A stretch of DNA of 9,057 bases, from contig JAZRYR010000033.1 of assembly GCA_045600845.1 (NCBI GenBank), positions 1 to 9,057 of the forward strand, read 5' to 3'. Shown piece by piece: positions 5,592 to 9,057 of the stretch. Position 1 is the first letter of the stretch; every line of letters starts with the position of its first letter. A program made the position numbers and the translations under genes. Source of the DNA: RGIG5612 sp045600845 (GTDB lineage: Bacteria > Bacillota > Clostridia > Lachnospirales > Lachnospiraceae). A model generated the notes under the pieces. It was not told where the DNA came from. It was given only the letters and a program-made list of their open reading frames with translations, and ran no database searches.

Positions 5592-6350
5592 CTATACTCT
5601 GGAAGGAATATTATTCTTCTTCATTTCTTTTTTCAAATCGCTAATCGCTACTTCGCCGAAATGGAAAATGGAAGCAGCCAAACCCGCATCTACCTTCGGC
5701 AACGCCTTAAACAAGGTAATGAAATCTTCTATGCAGCCAGCTCCGCCAGAAGCGATGACCGGTACGGAAACTGCCTCACATACAGCCTGTAGCATTTCCA
5801 AATCAAAACCTTTCTTCACACCGTCAGTATCGATGGAATTTACTACAACTTCTCCGGCTCCATTTCCAACACAGCGTTTGATCCATTCGATGGCTTCCAT
5901 TCCGGTATCTTCTCTGCCACCTTTGGCAAAGACACGGAACTGTCCATCCACACGTTTCACATCAACGGAAAGTACAACGCATTGGTCGCCATAGAGTTTT
6001 GCAGCCTCTTCCACCAGAGCTGGATTTCGAATGGCTCCGGAATTAACGCTGACTTTGTCTGCACCACATTTTAATACCCGGTCAAAATCATCTACCGAGT
6101 CAATGCCACCTCCAACAGTCAGTGGAATAAACACGTTCGCTGCCGTTTCCACTAAAATATCGGTAAAGATTTCCCTGCCTTCTGCTGATGCCGTTATATC
6201 ATAAAAGACCAGCTCATCCGCCCCGTTGGCGCTGTAATATTTCGCCAGTTCTATGGGAGAAGACACGTCCTTTAAGCCTTCAAAATTTGTTCCTTTTACT
6301 ACTCTTCCATTTTTTACATCCAGACACGGAATGATTCTTTTGGTTATCAT
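5592..6350 (-). CDS. hisF: imidazole glycerol phosphate synthase, cyclase subunit HisF
   Basis: HisF uses ammonia delivered by HisH to convert PRFAR into imidazole-glycerol phosphate and AICAR. The 252-residue (beta-alpha)8 barrel carries both catalytic aspartates at the positions numbered in the Thermotoga enzyme: D11 (IPCLDVKNGRVVKG) and D130 (LSVDVK). The phosphate-binding motifs VGGGI (79-83) and ASGGAG (near 200) are present, as is NSIDTDG around D176. The length is normal. AGAGGAT precedes ATG 6350 at proper spacing, and hisA ends 19 nt upstream. Its partner hisH lies two genes earlier in the same operon, so both subunits come from one transcript. Confidence 0.98.
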   Translation of the reverse strand: MITKRIIPCLDVKNGRVVKGTNFEGLKDVSSPIELAKYYSANGADELVFYDITASAEGREIFTDILVETAANVFIPLTVGGGIDSVDDFDRVLKCGADKVSVNSGAIRNPALVEEAAKLYGDQCVVLSVDVKRVDGQFRVFAKGGREDTGMEAIEWIKRCVGNGAGEVVVNSIDTDGVKKGFDLEMLQAVCEAVSVPVIASGGAGCIEDFITLFKALPKVDAGLAASIFHFGEVAISDLKKEMKKNNIPSRV

Positions 6351-6369
6351 TTATTATCCTCTGAACCTT

Positions 6370-7107
6370 CTATTTATTCTTTGATATCGCCGGATCTTCT
6401 GCCAGCCGAATGGCCTCGGTCAGATCGATAGCGCCGGTATAATAAGCCTTTCCGATAATTGCTCCGTAAAGATCATAGCTTCTTAAAGCCTTTACATCAT
6501 CCAACGTAGAAACACCGCCGGAGGCTACAATCTGAACCTCAAACCGTTTTGCCAATTCCTGATAAAGAGCTCTATTCGTTCCCACCATGGCACCGTCTTT
6601 GGAAATATCGGTACAGATTAAAGTTTTTACACCAATGCCAACCATCTCTTTGCAGAAATCAAAGGCATCTATGCCGGAACTTTCGGTCCATCCTTTTACC
6701 GCTACGGCTCCGTCTTTGATATCTATACCTACCGCGATTTTCTCCCCATAGGCTGCAACCGATTCCTTTACAAAATTTCGGTCTGCAACTGCTGCCGTTC
6801 CTAAAATCACCCGATCCAGACCGCTGCCAATATATTTCTCTATAACTTCCATGCTGCGGATTCCGCCACCGATTTCACAGAACAAACCGCTGCTTTTCTT
6901 AATATCCACAACTACATCGAAATTCGGCGTGGTTCCTTCTTTTGCTCCTTCCAGATCCACCAGATGTATGGCAGAAGCTCCTTTTGCCTTAAAATCAAGA
7001 GCTACATCGACGGGCTGATGACTGTAAACCGTTTTCTGGGCATAGTCCCCTTTGTAAAGCCTTACGGCTTCTTTTTCATATAAATCAATTGCCGGAAAAA
7101 TTAACAT
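6370..7107 (-). CDS. hisA: ProFAR isomerase HisA
   Basis: HisA performs the Amadori rearrangement of ProFAR to PRFAR. The 245-residue (beta-alpha)8 barrel has the catalytic aspartate D8 in FPAIDLYEKEAVRL and the second-half acid D129 in GIDIKDG. It also has the phosphate-binding motifs IGGGIR (79-84) and ASGGVS (195-200), plus CTDISKDGAMVG (165-176). The pattern is HisA rather than HisF because of the AIDL start and the CTDISKDG loop. There is no sign of the TrpF-like dual function of actinobacterial PriA, although that cannot be excluded by eye. Its ATG overlaps the hisH stop by 7 nt; GAAGG just upstream inside hisH serves as the ribosome-binding site, so the two genes are probably translationally coupled. 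Confidence 0.97.
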   Translation of the reverse strand: MLIFPAIDLYEKEAVRLYKGDYAQKTVYSHQPVDVALDFKAKGASAIHLVDLEGAKEGTTPNFDVVVDIKKSSGLFCEIGGGIRSMEVIEKYIGSGLDRVILGTAAVADRNFVKESVAAYGEKIAVGIDIKDGAVAVKGWTESSGIDAFDFCKEMVGIGVKTLICTDISKDGAMVGTNRALYQELAKRFEVQIVASGGVSTLDDVKALRSYDLYGAIIGKAYYTGAIDLTEAIRLAEDPAISKNK

Positions 7108-7736
7108 GCTGCACCTTCTTCCGCTGTCATTTCACAAAAGCTCTTTAAGATTGCCAGACCCGTTTCTCCGCTCTTTTCCGGGTGGAACTGACATCCCATA
7201 ATATTGCCCTTGGCTACCGCCGCCGTAACATCCACATCATATTCCACGGTTGCAATGGTGCTGTCTTCACAATATTTCGCGTAGAAGGAATGAACGAAGT
7301 AAACATGATCGCCTTCCTGAATATATTGGAAAAGTGGATGTTTCTCTCCCATAAAATCAAGGCCATTCCAGCCCATATGAGGCACTTTTAAGTCTTTGCG
7401 GATATCTTCAGCCAATGGGCAAATAGAACCCTTTAAAAGGCCTAATCCTTCGTGCTCGCCATACTCATAGCTTTTTTCAAATAACAGCTGCATGCCTAAG
7501 CAGATGCCCATTAAAGGCTTGCCTTTCGCTGCTTGTTCCTTTACGACATCCGCCATGCCGGACTCTTTTAATTTTTTCGCAGCATCTTCAAAGGCTCCTA
7601 CGCCCGGGAGAAGAACCCGGTCTGCTTTTTCTATCACTTCTTTATCCGATGTAACAACCGCTTCCTGTCCGATGGCTGCAAAACTGCTCTTTAAGGAAAA
7701 CAGATTTCCTACACCGTAATCAATAATTGCTATCAT
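7101..7736 (-). CDS. hisH: imidazole glycerol phosphate synthase, glutamine amidotransferase subunit HisH
   Basis: HisH hydrolyses glutamine and channels ammonia to HisF. The 211-residue class I glutamine amidotransferase has the complete triad: nucleophile C79 in GICLGMQLLFE, H185 and E187 in GCQFHPEKSG. The N-terminus IAIIDYGVGNLFS, the oxyanion strand region LLPGVGAF (42-49) and VPHMGWN (118-124) are diagnostic of HisH over other amidotransferases. The start overlaps the hisB stop as TAATG, sharing one base, and the 3' end overlaps hisA. The C-terminal tail AEEGAAC is a little longer than usual and is the part that overlaps hisA. Confidence 0.97.
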   Translation of the reverse strand: MIAIIDYGVGNLFSLKSSFAAIGQEAVVTSDKEVIEKADRVLLPGVGAFEDAAKKLKESGMADVVKEQAAKGKPLMGICLGMQLLFEKSYEYGEHEGLGLLKGSICPLAEDIRKDLKVPHMGWNGLDFMGEKHPLFQYIQEGDHVYFVHSFYAKYCEDSTIATVEYDVDVTAAVAKGNIMGCQFHPEKSGETGLAILKSFCEMTAEEGAAC

Positions 7737-8323
7737 TACAGAACTCCTTTTGTAGATGGAATTTCACCGGCAAATTCTGCGTCAATGGCGACTGCCTGAC
7801 GAAGGCTCCGTCCGATGGACTTATAGGCGCCTTCAATAATGTGATGGGAATTTTTACCGGAAAGCTGGCGGAAATGAACCGCACATTCTGCCTGGCGGAC
7901 AAAGCCCATCCAGAACTCTTCTACTAATTCCGTATCAAAATCTCCTACTTTTTCCGTAGGGATATTCATTTCAAAACCCAAATATGATCTTCCGGAAAAA
8001 TCCACTGCGGAAAGAATCAAAGCCTCATCCATAGGAAGAATGGTGTCCCCATAACGGTGAATCCCGCGCTTATCTCCCAAAGCATCTTTAAAGGCCTTCC
8101 CCAAAGCGATACCGATGTCCTCTACGGAATGATGATAATCTACGTAGGTATCTCCCTTACAGGTGACTTTCAGGTCAAACCGGCCATGAGAAGCAACCAA
8201 GGTCAGCATATGGTCCATAAAGCCACAGCCCGTATCAATTTCACTTTTCCCGGTTCCGTCCAGTTCCAAAGAGAGGACAATGTCCGTTTCTGCCGTTGTT
8301 CGATTTACTTCCGCTTTTCTCAT
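7736..8323 (-). CDS. hisB: imidazoleglycerol-phosphate dehydratase HisB (monofunctional)
   Basis: HisB removes water from imidazole-glycerol phosphate to give imidazole-acetol phosphate. At 195 residues it is the monofunctional dehydratase, without the N-terminal phosphatase domain of the enterobacterial fusion. This agrees with the separate PHP phosphatase gene in the operon. The two pseudo-repeated Mn-binding signatures are intact: DYHHSVEDIGI (62-72, H64, H65, E68) and NSHHIIEGAYKS (158-169, H160, H161, E164). GFMDHMLTLVASHGRFDL (34-51) and the C-terminal STKGVL are also standard. The start overlaps the hisC stop as ATGA. Confidence 0.98.
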   Translation of the reverse strand: MRKAEVNRTTAETDIVLSLELDGTGKSEIDTGCGFMDHMLTLVASHGRFDLKVTCKGDTYVDYHHSVEDIGIALGKAFKDALGDKRGIHRYGDTILPMDEALILSAVDFSGRSYLGFEMNIPTEKVGDFDTELVEEFWMGFVRQAECAVHFRQLSGKNSHHIIEGAYKSIGRSLRQAVAIDAEFAGEIPSTKGVL

Positions 8324-9057
8324 TTCAACAGCTCCTTCAATACATCAATTAATTCCTGCATCTGTTCCATACTTCCGATGGTGATACGGTTATAATCTTT
8401 CAACCGTTCTGTTTCAAAATGACGGACCAGAATTCCTCTTTCTTTTAAGGCCAGATATAACGCCTGACCACCCATTTTCGAAGTCTTTGCAAAAACAAAA
8501 TTGGTCTTGGAATCCGTCATTTCAAAGCCTAATTTCTTCAGTTCTTCTTCCGTATATTTTCTGTTCTCTATGATGGTCTGACAATTGTTCTTAAAGTATT
8601 CCTCATCACCTAAGGCTCCAATTCCGGCAGCCATGGTCATACGGTTAATATTGTATGGGTTAGTAGAATACTTAATGGTATTTAAATCTGCAATGAGCTC
8701 TTTGCAGGCCGCGCCAAACCCTAAACGGGCGCCAGCCATGGAACGAGATTTGGAAAAGGTCTGGGTTACCAGAAGATTCTTATAGGTATGAATTAAGTCC
8801 AGACAGCTTTCTCCGCCAAAATCCACATAGGCTTCATCAATTATAACTACATTGTCTGGATTGCTTTCCACAATTCTCACAATGTCTTCCTTGCTTAAAG
8901 TGATGCCTGTGGGCGCATTTGGATTTGCGATAAAAATGGTCTTATGGATTCCCATATAATCATTTACATCAATAGTAAAGTCGTCTTTTAAAGGGATCTG
9001 CACATATGGCACATTGTTGACCTGCGCAAACACCGTATAGAAACCATAAGTAACATC
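8320..9057 (-). CDS. hisC: histidinol-phosphate aminotransferase HisC, C-terminal part (cut by window edge)
   Basis: HisC transfers the amino group of glutamate to imidazole-acetol phosphate, giving histidinol phosphate. The frame is open to the right edge, so about 245 residues are visible, roughly the C-terminal two thirds of a ~355-residue fold-type I PLP enzyme. The GTG at 9033 is internal, not the start: the eight upstream in-frame codons read DVTYGFYT and continue the domain. In fragment numbering the markers are ANPNAPTG (44-51), IIDEAYVDFGG (72-82, with the PLP-ring aspartate D74) and TFSKSRSMAGARLGF (100-114, with the PLP lysine K103 and phosphate-binding R111). The C-terminal subdomain carries ILVRHF and ITIGS, usual for HisC. 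It is the most upstream his gene visible; hisG and hisD would be expected beyond the window. Confidence 0.96.
   Translation of the reverse strand, partial: DVTYGFYTVFAQVNNVPYVQIPLKDDFTIDVNDYMGIHKTIFIANPNAPTGITLSKEDIVRIVESNPDNVVIIDEAYVDFGGESCLDLIHTYKNLLVTQTFSKSRSMAGARLGFGAACKELIADLNTIKYSTNPYNINRMTMAAGIGALGDEEYFKNNCQTIIENRKYTEEELKKLGFEMTDSKTNFVFAKTSKMGGQALYLALKERGILVRHFETERLKDYNRITIGSMEQMQELIDVLKELLK

Noticed and set aside
5503..5994. Long plus-strand frames antisense to hisIE/hisF and to hisK, hisH and hisB
   Set aside because: They lie opposite firmly identified his genes, lack ribosome-binding sites and resemble no known family; they are antisense shadows.
8320..9033. GTG at 9033 as the start of HisC
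   Set aside because: The frame continues to the window edge with HisC-like sequence, and starting here would remove about a third of the enzyme.
1..9057. CRISPR array, tRNA or rRNA gene, riboswitch or T-box, defence or toxin-antitoxin system
   Set aside because: No spaced direct repeats, cloverleaf or known leader motif was seen. The his operon leader, where a T-box or attenuator would be expected, lies beyond the right edge.

Overview
The window looks like a chromosomal segment of a low-to-moderate G+C Firmicute, most likely an anaerobic member of the Clostridia. The grounds are AGGAGG-type ribosome-binding sites before most genes, a clostridial-style compact his operon with a PHP-type histidinol-phosphatase and a fused HisIE, a TelA/XpaC pair, a DUF2284 metal-binding protein and a short Cys4 protein. 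I cannot name a genus from the sequence alone.

Layout, left to right. (1) Positions 1-116 hold the last ~37 codons of an IS110-family transposase, cut by the window edge. Its stop lies 30 nt before a plus-strand DUF2284 Cys-rich protein (147-707). (2) A strong bidirectional terminator (754-784) separates that gene from convergent trmL (798-1346, minus), a tRNA wobble-position 2'-O-methyltransferase. (3) Divergent from trmL is a 57-residue four-cysteine protein (1464-1637, plus), not in the supplied gene predictions and without a visible Shine-Dalgarno. (4) A plus-strand two-gene unit follows: telA (1744-2931) and xpaC (2989-3882). The 57-nt gap between them contains a perfect 8-bp hairpin whose 3' arm covers the xpaC ribosome-binding site. 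The unit ends in a 14-bp-stem terminator (3906-3944). (5) The 3883-4170 intergenic region holds an AT-rich segment bounded by 38-nt inverted arms that match at 32 of 38 positions (3941-3978 and 4122-4159). It resembles a non-autonomous, MITE-like insertion. (6) From 9057 down to 4171, on the minus strand, runs the distal part of a histidine biosynthesis operon in transcription order hisC (partial), hisB, hisH, hisA, hisF, hisIE, hisK. Four junctions overlap (ATGA, TAATG, 7 nt, ATGA) and the other two gaps are 15-19 nt.

Together the his genes cover every step from PR-ATP hydrolysis to histidinol. HisIE converts PR-ATP to ProFAR, HisA isomerises it, HisH-HisF make imidazole-glycerol phosphate and AICAR, HisB dehydrates, HisC transaminates and HisK dephosphorylates. 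Only the first step (hisG, with or without hisZ) and the last (hisD) are missing, and they probably lie upstream of the right edge.

Most of the window is conventional metabolism. The parts that deserve a second look are the inverted-repeat element next to hisK, the hairpin over the xpaC start, the small Cys4 protein with its odd start region, and the IS110 end abutting the DUF2284 gene. I found no convincing evidence of a wholly new multi-gene system.
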